DNA of 64,000 bases from assembly GCA_019801415.1 (NCBI GenBank), contig JAHVJD010000001.1, positions 558,001-622,000 on the forward strand, written 5' to 3'. The translations under genes and the position numbers were made by a program. This stretch comes from Nocardioides marinus. Lineage in GTDB: Bacteria > Pseudomonadota > Alphaproteobacteria > Rhodobacterales > Rhodobacteraceae. Under the pieces are notes generated by a model, which worked only from the letters and a program-made list of their open reading frames with translations, did no database searches and was not told the DNA's origin. Below are positions 37,999 through 47,391 of the stretch, one piece after another (within the stretch, counting starts at the first letter, position 1; every line of letters begins with the position of its first letter).

Positions 37999-39360
37999 AT
38001 GACAACGGTTTCATTTAAAGGTATTCGGGCGGATTATGACGATGGCGAGGGTTCAGACGTCATCAGAACGATTGACGGCGCCCTCACGGTACCCTCCGCC
38101 TCCTCCACTTTCCGCTACCGGGTCGTGGGCGAAGACGACGGCATCGACATCGTCGAGATGGATGACGACGTCGTGCAGCCGATCCTCGACGACATCAACT
38201 TCGACAACTTGAGTAGCGAAATCCGGTCCGATGAAACCCTGATTACAGAGGTCAGCTGGAAAAGTGGTGGCTCCACGGTGATCTTGATCGTGTCGCTTGA
38301 AACCGGCGACTATACGGATACCGAGTTCTATATCGTGCTGGATGGCAAGCCGCTGCCAAGCATCAACTCGGCCGCAGACTGGGCAGCGGTGGAAGCCGAC
38401 ATTCAAGGTTTCTCGACGCCGACAGGTGCCTTCGCGCCCGGCGCCGACATCGCCTGGACGGACATTCCCGGCGCCACCACAACCGAGGAAGACGAATTCT
38501 ACGGCACCCCCGGCCGCGACAATTACAAGGGCGGCGCCGGGGACGATTATTTTGTCAGCTCCGACGGGCGTGACACCTATGACGGCGGCGCAGGCGGCTA
38601 TGACCAGGTGACCTTTGCGGGCGATCCGACCGGTGTCACCGCCAACCTGAAGACTGGCCGCGCCACAGATGGCTGGGGCAAGACCGACACGCTGAAAAGC
38701 ATCGAGATGCTGCGCGGCTCGGCCCATGACGACAAGTTCATCGGCAACGGCAAGGCGAACTACTTCCGCGGGCTGGCAGGCGAGGACACGATCAACGGGG
38801 GCGGCGGCCGCGACCAGGTGCGTTACGACCGCGACGAACGCCATGGCGGAAATGACGGCGTGACCGTCAAGCTGAACAAGAGCTTTGCCATCGACGGTTT
38901 CGGCGACCGCGACACGCTCAAGAGCATCGAGGACGTGCGCGGCTCCGAGCTGCGCGACAATATCACCGGAAACGGCGGCCGCAACAAACTGGAAGGCGAA
39001 GGCGGCTATGACAAGCTGTTCGGCCTTGGCGGCAATGACACCCTCTTTGGCGGCCGCGGCCGCGACACGCTGGAAGGCGGCGGCGGCGATGACCGCCTGC
39101 TGGGTGAAGAGGATGCCGACCGTTTTGTCTTCAACGACGGTTTTGGCAATGACATCATTGCCGATTTCCAGACCAGCGGCCGCAAGGAGAAGATTGACCT
39201 GGACGGGGTCAGCACCATCCGGAGTTTCCGCGACCTGAAGAATAACCACGTGACCGAAAACGGCGACGGCGACGTGGTGATCAGCGACAACCGCGGCAAT
39301 AGCATCACCCTCGAAGATGTCTCGATCGCCGACCTGTCGGCCAACGATTTCATCTTCTGA
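37999..39360 (+). CDS. RTX-type calcium-binding repeat protein
   Basis: The 453-aa acidic protein has no N-terminal signal peptide. An N-terminal domain (1-150) is followed by GGxGxDxLx-type nonapeptides in at least three groups (about 170-195, 250-275 and 325-375), for example GGNDTLFGGRGRDTLEGGGGDDRLLGEEDADRFVF, which would form calcium-bound beta rolls. It ends with a hydrophobic-aromatic tail ADLSANDFIF, the kind of C-terminal signal used by type I secretion. No ABC or membrane-fusion export genes are adjacent. It splits pyrC from pyrE. Confidence 0.88.
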   Translation: MTTVSFKGIRADYDDGEGSDVIRTIDGALTVPSASSTFRYRVVGEDDGIDIVEMDDDVVQPILDDINFDNLSSEIRSDETLITEVSWKSGGSTVILIVSLETGDYTDTEFYIVLDGKPLPSINSAADWAAVEADIQGFSTPTGAFAPGADIAWTDIPGATTTEEDEFYGTPGRDNYKGGAGDDYFVSSDGRDTYDGGAGGYDQVTFAGDPTGVTANLKTGRATDGWGKTDTLKSIEMLRGSAHDDKFIGNGKANYFRGLAGEDTINGGGGRDQVRYDRDERHGGNDGVTVKLNKSFAIDGFGDRDTLKSIEDVRGSELRDNITGNGGRNKLEGEGGYDKLFGLGGNDTLFGGRGRDTLEGGGGDDRLLGEEDADRFVFNDGFGNDIIADFQTSGRKEKIDLDGVSTIRSFRDLKNNHVTENGDGDVVISDNRGNSITLEDVSIADLSANDFIF

Positions 39361-39486
39361 CCAGCTTCGTCGGCGCGCGGGCCATTTTGCGGCCCGCGCG
39401 CTGCCACAAGCCATCTGCGGGGCTTCAAACCGGTCCGCATCCGGTTTATGGACAGCAAAACCGCTGCCGCAAAGGATGCCCTGCCC

Positions 39487-40167
39487 ATGATCCCCTCCTC
39501 CTATCCGTCGAAAGAAGAAATCGCCCGCCTGTCGGCCCGGATGCTGCTGGAAATCGGCGCGGTGAACTTCAACACGGATGAGCCCTACACGCTGGCCTCC
39601 GGCCTGCCCTCGCCCAGCTACATCGACTGCCGCAAGCTGATCTCCTTTCCGCGCATCCGCTCGACGCTGATGGACTTCATGACCGTCACCGTGATGCGCA
39701 ACGCGGGCTTCGAGGCGTTCGACAACATCGCCGGCGGCGAGACCGCGGGCATTCCCTTTGCCGCGCTGGTGGCCGAGCGCATGGCGCTGCCGATGACCTA
39801 TGTGCGCAAGAAGCCCAAGGGGTATGGCCGCAATGCCCGCATCGAGGGCGCGATGAGCGAAGGCGAGCGGGTGCTGCTGGTCGAGGATCTGACCACCGAT
39901 GGTGGTTCCAAGCTGTCCTTCGTGGATGCGATCCGCGAGACCGGCGCCAGCTGCGGCCATACCGCGGTGATCTTCTATTACGACATCTTCCCCGAGACCA
40001 CCAAGACGCTGGGCGACCACGGGGTGGAGCTGCACTACCTCTGCACCTGGTGGGATGTGCTGGCCGAAGCGCGGGCGCAGGGCGCCTTCAGCACCGAGAC
40101 GCTGGACGAGGTGGAGCGCTTCCTGAAGGATCCGCGCGCCTGGCAGGATGCGCATAAATCCGCCTGA
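39487..40167 (+). CDS. pyrE: Orotate phosphoribosyltransferase
   Basis: The 226-aa enzyme makes orotidine monophosphate from orotate and PRPP. The PRPP-binding motif [13 protein letters not shown] and the flexible-loop region [19 protein letters not shown] are present. I choose the ATG at 39487 because AAAGGA lies 10 bases upstream and the longer frame from 39448 has no binding site. The C-terminal extension after the PRPP motif, about 85 residues, is usual for alphaproteobacterial PyrE. Confidence 0.94.
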   Translation: MIPSSYPSKEEIARLSARMLLEIGAVNFNTDEPYTLASGLPSPSYIDCRKLISFPRIRSTLMDFMTVTVMRNAGFEAFDNIAGGETAGIPFAALVAERMALPMTYVRKKPKGYGRNARIEGAMSEGERVLLVEDLTTDGGSKLSFVDAIRETGASCGHTAVIFYYDIFPETTKTLGDHGVELHYLCTWWDVLAEARAQGAFSTETLDEVERFLKDPRAWQDAHKSA

Positions 40168-40203
40168 CGACACGTCAAGCTGACCGCGTTTCCCAGCGGG
40201 CGC

Positions 40204-40212
40204 TGTGGATAA
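40204..40212 (-). promoter_or_regulatory. DnaA box, exact consensus
   Basis: TGTGGATAA is the exact complement of the consensus TTATCCACA. It lies 222 bases before dnaB, among further near matches. Confidence 0.7.
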
Positions 40213-40258
40213 GCCACGCGCCCCGAATCGCACTCCAGAGACAAGAACCACAAGATAT

Positions 40259-40280
40259 GGGGGGCTTTCCTAAGCCCCCC
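40259..40280. terminator. GC hairpin between pyrE and dnaB
   Basis: GGGGGGCTT and AAGCCCCCC form a perfect 9-bp stem with a TCCT loop. It probably ends the pyrE transcript, although no T-run follows. Confidence 0.6.
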
Positions 40281-40328
40281 GCATCCTTTAGCCTGCCCGA
40301 AACCGGACAGCAGCCGAATGGCCCCCAG

Positions 40329-40369
40329 CCATCCACAGACAGACGCCGGATATGCACAGGGTATCCACA
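40329..40369 (+). promoter_or_regulatory. Pair of near-consensus DnaA boxes before dnaB
   Basis: CCATCCACA (40329-40337) and GTATCCACA (40361-40369) differ from TTATCCACA by two bases and one base; TATGCACA lies between them. They are 32 bases apart (about three helix turns), inside the 100 bases upstream of the dnaB start. Confidence 0.55.
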
Positions 40370-40434
40370 GAGATTCCCAGATAGGAGAACGCCTCCGCGC
40401 GCCCTATAACGCAGGCCTAACGACGAGAGCAGTG

Positions 40435-41955
40435 ATGAACGAGATTACCCCTTTCGACGGCGATATGCCCCCTCCGGCCCCGATGCCCGAGCCTGCACAG
40501 GCCGACAGCGCGATGCCGGACAACGAGCTGCCGCATTCGGTAGAGGCCGAGCAGCAGCTGCTGGGCGCGATCCTGACCAACAACGAGGTCTACGACAAGA
40601 TCGCGCTGATCATCGATTCTTCGCATTTCTACGACCCGGTGCATGCCCGCATCTTCGAGGTGGCCGCGGCGCGGATTTCCAAGAATGCGCTGGCCTCGCC
40701 GGTAACCCTGAAAGCCTTCCTCGAAGACCATGAGGGCCTGAAGGAACTGGGCGGCCCGGCCTACCTGGCCAAGCTGGCCGGTGCGTCGATCTCGGCCTTC
40801 GCGGTGCGCGACTATGCGCAGATGATCTACGACCTGGCGATCCGCCGCGAACTGATCGCCCTGGGCCAGTCGATCGCCGACAAGGCGCGGCGCGTCGACG
40901 TCGCCTCGGAACCGCGGGAACAGATCGTCGAAGCGGAACAGCAGCTCTATCAGCTGGCGGAACAGGGCCAGACCGAGAGCGGTTTCAAATCCTTCCTCAA
41001 GGCGGTGACCGAGGCGGTCAACGTCACCAACGAGGCCTACCAGCGTGGCGGCGGCATGGCCGGGATCTCCACCGGGTTGACCGACCTGGACAAGCAACTG
41101 GGCGGCCTGCACCCCTCGGACCTGCTGATCCTCGCCGGGCGCCCCTCGATGGGGAAAACCTCGCTGGCGACCAACATCGCCTTCAACGTCGCCAAGGCCT
41201 ACAAGCGCGGCATCAAGCCCGACGGCACCGAAGGCGCCATCGACGGCGGCGTCGTGGGCTTCTTCAGCCTCGAGATGTCGGCCGAGCAGCTGGCGGGCCG
41301 GATCCTGGCGGAAGCCTCGGAAATCTCCTCGCACAAGATCCGTCAGGGTGACATGACCGAGGAGGAATTCCGCCGCTTCGTGCAGGCCGCGAAGGATCTG
41401 GAAAGCTGCCCGCTGTTCATCGACGACACGCCGGCGATCCCGATCTCGCAGCTGGCCGCCCGGGCGCGGCGCCTGAAGCGGACCCACGGGCTGGACCTCT
41501 TGGTGATCGACTACCTGCAGCTCTGCCGCGGCATGTCCGACAACCGCGTCAACGAGATCGCCGAGATTTCGATGGGCATGAAGGCGATCGCCAAGGAGCT
41601 GAACATCCCGGTGATCGCCCTGTCGCAGCTGTCGCGCCAGGTGGAAAACCGCGAGGACAAGCGTCCGCAGCTGTCGGACCTGCGCGAATCGGGCTCGATC
41701 GAGCAGGACGCCGACGTGGTGATGTTCGTGTTCCGGGAGGAATACTACAAGGAACGGGAAAAGCCCGGCGATCACGAGCTGGAGAAGATGGAAGAGTGGA
41801 AGCAGGCGATGGAACGGCTGCACGCCAAGGCCGAGGTCATCGTCGGCAAGCAGCGTCACGGTCCCATCGGCACGGTAGAGCTGTCCTTCGAGGCGCAGTT
41901 CACCCGCTTTGGCAACCTCGCCAAATCCTGGCAACAGGGGCCTGAGGACTATTGA
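40435..41955 (+). CDS. dnaB: Replicative DNA helicase
   Basis: The 506-aa protein has a Pro-rich start, the N-terminal primase-interaction domain (about 30-140, PHSVEAEQQLLGAIL) and the RecA-like C-terminal domain with Walker A GRPSMGKTSLA, Walker B LLVIDYLQL, and the KQRHGPIGTVEL and FxxxFTRF region of the DnaB family. It unwinds the fork as a hexamer. The ATG at 40435 has only a weak binding site. The upstream DnaA boxes suggest cell-cycle or DnaA control. An insertion of about 15 residues (KAYKRGIKPDGTEGAIDGG) after the Walker A helix is common in alphaproteobacteria. Confidence 0.97.
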   Translation: MNEITPFDGDMPPPAPMPEPAQADSAMPDNELPHSVEAEQQLLGAILTNNEVYDKIALIIDSSHFYDPVHARIFEVAAARISKNALASPVTLKAFLEDHEGLKELGGPAYLAKLAGASISAFAVRDYAQMIYDLAIRRELIALGQSIADKARRVDVASEPREQIVEAEQQLYQLAEQGQTESGFKSFLKAVTEAVNVTNEAYQRGGGMAGISTGLTDLDKQLGGLHPSDLLILAGRPSMGKTSLATNIAFNVAKAYKRGIKPDGTEGAIDGGVVGFFSLEMSAEQLAGRILAEASEISSHKIRQGDMTEEEFRRFVQAAKDLESCPLFIDDTPAIPISQLAARARRLKRTHGLDLLVIDYLQLCRGMSDNRVNEIAEISMGMKAIAKELNIPVIALSQLSRQVENREDKRPQLSDLRESGSIEQDADVVMFVFREEYYKEREKPGDHELEKMEEWKQAMERLHAKAEVIVGKQRHGPIGTVELSFEAQFTRFGNLAKSWQQGPEDY

Positions 41956-42335
41956 TCCGACCTTGTCCCGGGCAGCGCGCGGCAGCTTAACTTGAATTCA
42001 AGCCGCGGCGTGCACACATAGCAGGCGTGCGACGGCCTTGCAGGGCTTGCCGCACGCCTCACGGCCACCTATGCTGGAACGCAGAGGCCAGACCGCCGGG
42101 CGACGGGCCAAAATGGGAGATCACGCATGAAACTGGGACCAGATCCGATCATCGTATGACCGCCGCGGCAACCGCTGCCGCCGCGCCCCTGCCTCTGGCC
42201 GAACGACACCGGCCCCTTTTGTCTTTTTGCAATCTGTCTTCCCGTAACCTTCCCTGACATTCCGGGATCTGTCCTGACGTTGCCCGATTGTGGCGGCGTG
42301 CTGCGGCGTACGGCGCCGCGTGCCCGCGTCCGACG
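41956..42335. other. Non-coding stretch downstream of dnaB
   Basis: No conventional gene is supported. A 10-codon open frame at 42127-42159 has a good GGGAGA binding site seven bases upstream (see findings). The right half is GC-rich with GCGGCGTACGGCGCCGC-like self-complementary stretches near the stop of the following minus-strand gene. Confidence 0.45.
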
Positions 42336-42905
42336 TCAGCTGTCTGCGGGTCGGCTCCGGTGTGGCGCCTTGTAGCGAGTCAGTTTCAGGCGCGGAAATG
42401 TCCGCCGGAAGGCCGCCATCAGCGCCTTGCCGCTGGTTTCGGCATCCGCACTGGTGGTGCGCAGCAGGTCCACCGCCCGCACCCGCCCGGCCAGCGACAG
42501 GGTCTTGTAGCTGTCGTAGTTCAGCCCCTCCACCTGCACCCGGATCTTCTCCAGCAGACCGTAGTAGTCGATCACCTGGTGCAGCAGGTGGCCGGGAATG
42601 AAATGCAGGCTGGCAATATGCTGCCGGTAGATCTCCGTGTGGCGCGCATCCGTCACATGCGGCACCAGGTCGGGATTTGCCCCCAGCGCCGCTTGCAAGA
42701 CCTCGCGACTGGGCGAGGAGCGGCGGAAGGTCTCCATGTCGCGGGTGTTGAAGTCGATCTCGGCAAACAGCGCCCGGATCAGCCGCCGCCGCGCAACGCT
42801 TTCGACATAGGCGCGGCGCAGGAACCAGCCCAGCAGGCCCGCCGCCAGCGAAAAGGGCAGCACTTGCAGGCGGATGCTGCCGAACAATTCTGCGATCCAC
42901 CCCAT
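42336..42905 (-). CDS. Membrane-anchored hypothetical protein
   Basis: The 189-aa protein has one membrane segment (about 12-31) near the N-terminus and then a largely helical, basic soluble region with FAEIDFNTRDMETFRR and an HxxxIYRQH stretch. GGGAGGG lies before the ATG at 42905; the frame extends to 42938 without improvement. No family is recognised. It is divergent from alr, with 135 bases between the starts. Confidence 0.7.
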   Translation of the reverse strand: MGWIAELFGSIRLQVLPFSLAAGLLGWFLRRAYVESVARRRLIRALFAEIDFNTRDMETFRRSSPSREVLQAALGANPDLVPHVTDARHTEIYRQHIASLHFIPGHLLHQVIDYYGLLEKIRVQVEGLNYDSYKTLSLAGRVRAVDLLRTTSADAETSGKALMAAFRRTFPRLKLTRYKAPHRSRPADS

Positions 42906-43040
42906 CTCTGCCCTGCCCTCCCTGGTTGTTGCTGCCAACCTGCGAAGCCCGCGGCAGATTCACAACCGTTTTCTTGCCCATGCGCGGGGGCCATGGGCTT
43001 TCCCCCTTGACCTGCGCCACACCCGTGTCAAGAACACCGC

Positions 43041-44078
43041 ATGAGCACGGGAAAACTGACAATCAACCTGGATGCGCTGGTCACCAACTGGCGGAATCTG
43101 GATGCGCTGACCGGCTGCGAGACCGCAGCCGTGGTCAAGGCGAACGGGTATGGCCTGGATGCAGGTCGCGTGGGCACCGCACTGGCCAAGGCGGGCGCGC
43201 GCAACTTCTTTGTGGCGGTGGCCGAGGAAGGTGGCGCGCTGCGCCGCGCCTTGGGTCCGGGACCGGGCATCTCGGTATTTTCCGGCCATATGGAGGGCGA
43301 CGCCAAGCTGTTGAAGGACTTCCAGCTGACGCCGATGCTGAACTCGCTGGACCAGATGCTGCGCCACTTCGAGACCCTGCCCGGCCATCCGTTCGGCGTG
43401 CAGCTCGATACCGGCATGAACCGGCTGGGCATGGAGCCCGGCGAATGGGCCGCGGTTGCGGAAATTGCGCTCGGCCAGAACCCGGTGCTGCTGATGTCGC
43501 ACCTGGCCTGCGCGGATGAGCCGTCGCACCCGATGAATGCGCATCAGCTGAAGACCTTCCGCGAGATGACCGACGGGCTGGACCTGCCGCGCTCGCTGGC
43601 GGCCACCGGCGGCATGCTGCTGGGGCCGGATTACCATTTCGACCTCTGCCGCCCCGGTGTCGGCCTGTACGGCGGCCTGCCGTTCAAGGATGCCTTGCCG
43701 GTGGTCCAGCTGGAGCTGCCGGTGATCCAGCTGCGCGACCTGGAGGTCGGCGAGACCGCAGGCTATGGCAACACCTGGACCGCCAAGCGTCCCAGCCGCA
43801 TCGCCACCGTGGCGGCGGGCTATGCCGATGGCCTGCACCGGGCCATGGGCAATGGCGGCATTCACCTCTACGCTGGTGAGACCCCCTGCCCCGTGGTCGG
43901 GCGCATCTCGATGGACCTGATCACCGTGGATGTCACCGATCTGCCCGAGGTGCCGGAGATGCTGGCGATTCTGAACGAACAGCAGACCGTCGACACGCTG
44001 GCCGATGCCGCGGGCACCATCGGCTACGAGATCCTCACCGCAACCGGCCACCGGCACGCACGGACCTACCAGGGATGA
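43041..44078 (+). CDS. alr: Alanine racemase
   Basis: The 345-aa PLP enzyme makes D-alanine for peptidoglycan. It has the PLP lysine motif [11 protein letters not shown] (about residue 33), [10 protein letters not shown], and the catalytic tyrosine in [20 protein letters not shown] is also conserved. The protein is slightly shorter than the usual 360 aa. Its stop overlaps the mlaE start (ATGA), so cell-wall precursor synthesis and lipid transport genes are translated together. Confidence 0.95.
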   Translation: MSTGKLTINLDALVTNWRNLDALTGCETAAVVKANGYGLDAGRVGTALAKAGARNFFVAVAEEGGALRRALGPGPGISVFSGHMEGDAKLLKDFQLTPMLNSLDQMLRHFETLPGHPFGVQLDTGMNRLGMEPGEWAAVAEIALGQNPVLLMSHLACADEPSHPMNAHQLKTFREMTDGLDLPRSLAATGGMLLGPDYHFDLCRPGVGLYGGLPFKDALPVVQLELPVIQLRDLEVGETAGYGNTWTAKRPSRIATVAAGYADGLHRAMGNGGIHLYAGETPCPVVGRISMDLITVDVTDLPEVPEMLAILNEQQTVDTLADAAGTIGYEILTATGHRHARTYQG

Positions 44079-44857
44079 CACCGATCGCACTTCTGGCCCG
44101 GCTGGGGCGCACGGCGCTGTCTGCGCTGGCGGCGGTGGGACGGGCAGCGCTGTTTGCGCTCTCGGCTTTCAGCCACATGCTGCGGCCGCCCTTCTACCCG
44201 CGCGAGCTGTTCCAGGCGCTGCTCAACATCGGCTGGCTGTCGCTGCCGGTGGTGGGGCTGACCGCGATCTTCACCGGCGGCGCGCTGGCCTTGCAGATCT
44301 ACGCGGGCGGTGCGCGCTTCAACGCCGAGGCCGTGGTGCCGCAGATTGTCGCCATCGGCATGGTGCGCGAGCTGGGCCCGGTGCTGGTCGGCCTGATGAT
44401 CGCGGCGCGCGTCACCTCGTCGATCGCCGCCGAGATCGCCACCATGAAGGTGACCGAACAGATCGACGCGCTGGTCACGCTGTCCACCCATCCGATGAAA
44501 TACCTGGTCGCGCCGCGGGTGCTGGCAGCGCTGGTCACCGTGCCGGTGCTGGTCGCGGTCGGGGACATCATCGGCATCCTTGGCGGCTACACCGTGGCGA
44601 CCCAGAACCTCGGCTTCAACCCGGCGGCCTATCTTAAGAATACCGTCGACTTCCTCGAGGCGCACGACATCCTGTCCTCGCTGACCAAGGGTGCCGTGTT
44701 CGGCACCATCGCGGCGCTGATGGGCTGCTACTACGGCATGACCTCGGGCCGCGGCGCGCAGGGCGTAGGCCGCGCCACCAAGGGCTCGGTCGAGGCGGCC
44801 GCGGTGCTGATCCTGGCCGCCAACTTTGTCCTGACGGGGGTGTTCTTCTCGCTATGA
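44075..44857 (+). CDS. mlaE: Lipid-transport ABC permease, MlaE family
   Basis: The 260-aa protein has five to six membrane segments and the MlaE/YrbE signature [39 protein letters not shown] (about 105-142). It is the membrane core of an ABC system that moves phospholipids between the membranes. It overlaps alr and mlaF by four bases each. The mlaD, mlaC and mlaB partners are not in this operon. Confidence 0.95.
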   Translation: MTPIALLARLGRTALSALAAVGRAALFALSAFSHMLRPPFYPRELFQALLNIGWLSLPVVGLTAIFTGGALALQIYAGGARFNAEAVVPQIVAIGMVRELGPVLVGLMIAARVTSSIAAEIATMKVTEQIDALVTLSTHPMKYLVAPRVLAALVTVPVLVAVGDIIGILGGYTVATQNLGFNPAAYLKNTVDFLEAHDILSSLTKGAVFGTIAALMGCYYGMTSGRGAQGVGRATKGSVEAAAVLILAANFVLTGVFFSL

Positions 44858-45600
44858 TCCGCATGGAAAACGTCCACAAGTCCTTTGGCGACAATGCCGT
44901 GCTGAAAGGGCTGACCCTGGAAATTCCCAAGGGCACGTCGATGGTCATCATCGGCGGCTCCGGGACCGGCAAATCGGTGGCGCTGAAAAGCGTGCTGGGG
45001 CTGATCCAGCCCGACAGCGGCCAGATCTACGTCGACGGAAAACCGGCAGGCGCGGGCGACCGCGACGCGTTTCTGGCGCGTTTCGGCATGCTGTTTCAGG
45101 GCGCGGCCCTGTTCGACAGCCTGCCGGTCTGGCAGAACGTCGCCTTTCGCCTGCTGCGCGGCCGGCTGAAACGCCCGGCCGAGGAGGCCCGCGAGATCGC
45201 CATCGAGAAACTGCGCCGGGTCGGCCTGCGCGCGGCGGTGGCGGATCTGTTTCCCTCCGAGCTATCGGGCGGCATGCAGAAACGCGTCGGCCTCGCCCGC
45301 GCCATTGCCGCCGAGCCCGAGATCATCTTTTTCGACGAGCCGACCACCGGTCTCGACCCGATCATGTCCGGCGTCATCAACGACCTGATCCGCGAGATCG
45401 TGGTGGAGATGGGCGCGACCGCGATGACCATCACCCACGACATGTCCTCGGTCCGCGCCATCGCCGACAACGTGGCAATGCTGCACGACGGGGGGATCCA
45501 GTGGACCGGCCCGGTGAGCGAAATGGACCAGTCCGGCGATCCCTATATGGAGCAGTTCATCCACGGCCGCGCCGAGGGGCCGATTGAGGCGGTAAGGTAG
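44854..45600 (+). CDS. mlaF: Lipid-transport ABC ATPase, MlaF family
   Basis: The 248-aa ATPase has Walker A GGSGTGKS (about 34-41), the Q-loop MLFQGAALFDSL, the ABC signature LSGGMQKR typical of MlaF, and Walker B IIFFDEPTTGLDP. It drives the MlaE permease. It overlaps mlaE by ATGA. The next start lies only two bases after its stop. Confidence 0.95.
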   Translation: MIRMENVHKSFGDNAVLKGLTLEIPKGTSMVIIGGSGTGKSVALKSVLGLIQPDSGQIYVDGKPAGAGDRDAFLARFGMLFQGAALFDSLPVWQNVAFRLLRGRLKRPAEEAREIAIEKLRRVGLRAAVADLFPSELSGGMQKRVGLARAIAAEPEIIFFDEPTTGLDPIMSGVINDLIREIVVEMGATAMTITHDMSSVRAIADNVAMLHDGGIQWTGPVSEMDQSGDPYMEQFIHGRAEGPIEAVR

Positions 45601-45602
45601 AC

Positions 45603-45920
45603 ATGCAAATAGTTCCCAGCATCGTTGGCGTCATTGTTCTGATATTCACAGTCGGCGCGTGGATGGAGGTCGCAAAAGGCCCAAGTCTCAATGCGCCTCT
45701 ACTGCGTCGAAAGTTCCTCAGGAAAGCTATTCCACGGCTCATGGGGGCCATGTTCGCGGTACTTCTGCTATTCAAGCTCTGCTCTTTGGCAGCGCGTGTT
45801 CTGCTTCCGCAAACGGCGTGGGCTGGTTACGCGGCTGTCGTTTTCTGGGCGTCACTTTCTTGCATTGGACTGTGGTATGTGCGGCGTAACCTCTCGCGTT
45901 TGAGAAGCGAGCTGCGCTAG
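45603..45920 (+). CDS. Small membrane protein of atypical composition
   Basis: The 105-aa basic protein has three hydrophobic segments (about 3-22, 45-63 and 72-92) and Arg/Lys-rich turns. No family is recognised. By hand count, bases 45601-45900 are about 55% G+C, whereas nearby mlaE, mlaF and pqiA-like stretches are about 62-72%, and it uses many codons such as TTG, CTA, AAG and GTT that its neighbours avoid. It fits without space between mlaF and the PqiA-like gene, so it looks like a recent acquisition riding in the operon. Confidence 0.65.
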   Translation: MQIVPSIVGVIVLIFTVGAWMEVAKGPSLNAPLLRRKFLRKAIPRLMGAMFAVLLLFKLCSLAARVLLPQTAWAGYAAVVFWASLSCIGLWYVRRNLSRLRSELR

Positions 45921-45921
45921 A

Positions 45922-46365
45922 TTGTTGCTCCGGCTCCTCACCCTGTCGCTGCTGGTCCTTTATCCGGTGGCGTGGTTTGCGCCCCTGATGCGGGCGGGCT
46001 TGCTGCCGCTGTTTGGCCTGTCGGAGATCTCGGTGCTGACCGGGCTGCAGAGCCTGTGGGCCAGCGATGCGGCGCTGGCGCTGGTGGTCACCTTCTTTGC
46101 GATCTTTGCGCCCTACCTCAAGACCATCGGGCTGGCGCTGGTGCAATGGGACCTGCTCGACGCCAAGGTACAGCCGGTGCTGCATGTGCTGGGCAAGCTG
46201 GCGATGGCCGACGTCTTCCTGATCGCGCTTTACATCACCCTGGCCAAGGGCATCGGGCTTGGCACGATCGAGACCGCCTGGGGTCTCTACCTGTTCACCG
46301 CCTGCATCCTGACCTCTCTGGGGCTGGGCATGCTGACCGAACGCGGGCTGCGCAAAAACGCTTAA
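45922..46365 (+). CDS. PqiA-family membrane protein
   Basis: The 147-aa protein has four membrane segments and the PqiA-like stretch LSLLVLYPVAWFAPLM and FAPYLKTIGLALVQW. PqiA proteins work with MCE-type lipid transport, fitting the preceding mlaEF. It appears to start at TTG (45922 or 45925), one base after the stop of the small membrane gene; there is no ATG near the N-terminus. The cysteine zinc motif of E. coli PqiA is absent. Confidence 0.8.
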   Translation: MLLRLLTLSLLVLYPVAWFAPLMRAGLLPLFGLSEISVLTGLQSLWASDAALALVVTFFAIFAPYLKTIGLALVQWDLLDAKVQPVLHVLGKLAMADVFLIALYITLAKGIGLGTIETAWGLYLFTACILTSLGLGMLTERGLRKNA

Positions 46366-46507
46366 GCCCTTGATCCCGGGGCAAACCGCTCCAGTTGAAT
46401 GCAGAGAACTGTTCGGGATCGAGTCCCCGGAACCGGAATATCCTGCGGCAATCAGGTCTCCCCCGCCTGGCAGGACCGGGTCCGCGGATGTTGTCGGAGG
46501 GGGGCCT

Positions 46508-47290
46508 ATGGCCGGGTATAAGACATTCCTTTTCACCGCGCAGGCCGCGATGATGCGGCTGTGCTTCTGTGCAATCTGCCTTGTCGCGCTGGCGGCGCTG
46601 GTCGCGACCGCCCTGTCGGCCCTTGGCGTCTGGCCATGGCTCAGCCTGCAGGCGGGCTTTGGCGCGGAGCCCCATCCGCAGGCCGGAATGGCGGCGCAGA
46701 TCGGCCTGACGCTACTGGCGGTGATGCTGGTGTTCTTCCTGCCCGCCAACGGCCGCATCCTGGCGCTGGAGAATTCGCACCGGCGGTTTTCGCTGAACAT
46801 GGAAGATGTGCTGCACGCCTATCAGCTGGCCCATGCCGGGGACCGCGCCGGGGTGTTCACGCTGGCGTCCGAATTCGACGCGGTGAAGGAGCGACTGGCC
46901 TTCCTGCGCGACCACCCCGATCTTGCCGGGCTGGAGCCGGATGTGCTGGAGGTCGCGGCGCAGATGAGCCAGGTCAGCCGCGAGCTGGCGGAGACCTATT
47001 CGGATGACAAGGTTGCGCGCGCCCGCGCCTTCCTCACCCAGCGCCAGCAGGAGCTGGACACCTTCAAGACGCGGCTGGAGGATGCGCAGATCATCATGCA
47101 GGAGCTGCGCCAGTGGAGCCGCGACGTGGAGATCGAAGAAAGCATTGCCAAATCGCACCTCGGGCGACTGCGCGGCGAGCTGTTCGAGCTGTTGCCGGAA
47201 CTGTCGGCGCAGCTGCAGACACCGCCGGACGGGTCCGACCCGGAAACCGGCAGCGTGGTGCCGATCCAGCCGCCCCGCAGCGGCGGCTGA
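46508..47290 (+). CDS. Two-TM coiled-coil protein upstream of radA
   Basis: The 260-aa protein has two membrane segments (about 15-45 and 62-80), then a long helical/coiled-coil region (90-245) rich in Glu, Gln and Arg and a Pro-rich end. Homologs in this order are often called DNA repair protein, but I see no repair motif; the label may have spread from the neighbouring radA. GGAGGGGG precedes the ATG. radA follows 101 bases downstream. Confidence 0.75.
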   Translation: MAGYKTFLFTAQAAMMRLCFCAICLVALAALVATALSALGVWPWLSLQAGFGAEPHPQAGMAAQIGLTLLAVMLVFFLPANGRILALENSHRRFSLNMEDVLHAYQLAHAGDRAGVFTLASEFDAVKERLAFLRDHPDLAGLEPDVLEVAAQMSQVSRELAETYSDDKVARARAFLTQRQQELDTFKTRLEDAQIIMQELRQWSRDVEIEESIAKSHLGRLRGELFELLPELSAQLQTPPDGSDPETGSVVPIQPPRSGG

Positions 47291-47391
47291 GGCGCATCCG
47301 TGCAGCAGTTCCGCGCGTCGGCCGACGCCGCGCATCGACGGCACGCATGTGCACACTTGAACAAAACAGAAACATCTGCCAGTGATCCCAC

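Noticed and set aside
40168-40434. Replication origin near dnaB
   Set aside because: Only three DnaA boxes are present, with no AT-rich unwinding region and no dnaA or hemE neighbour.
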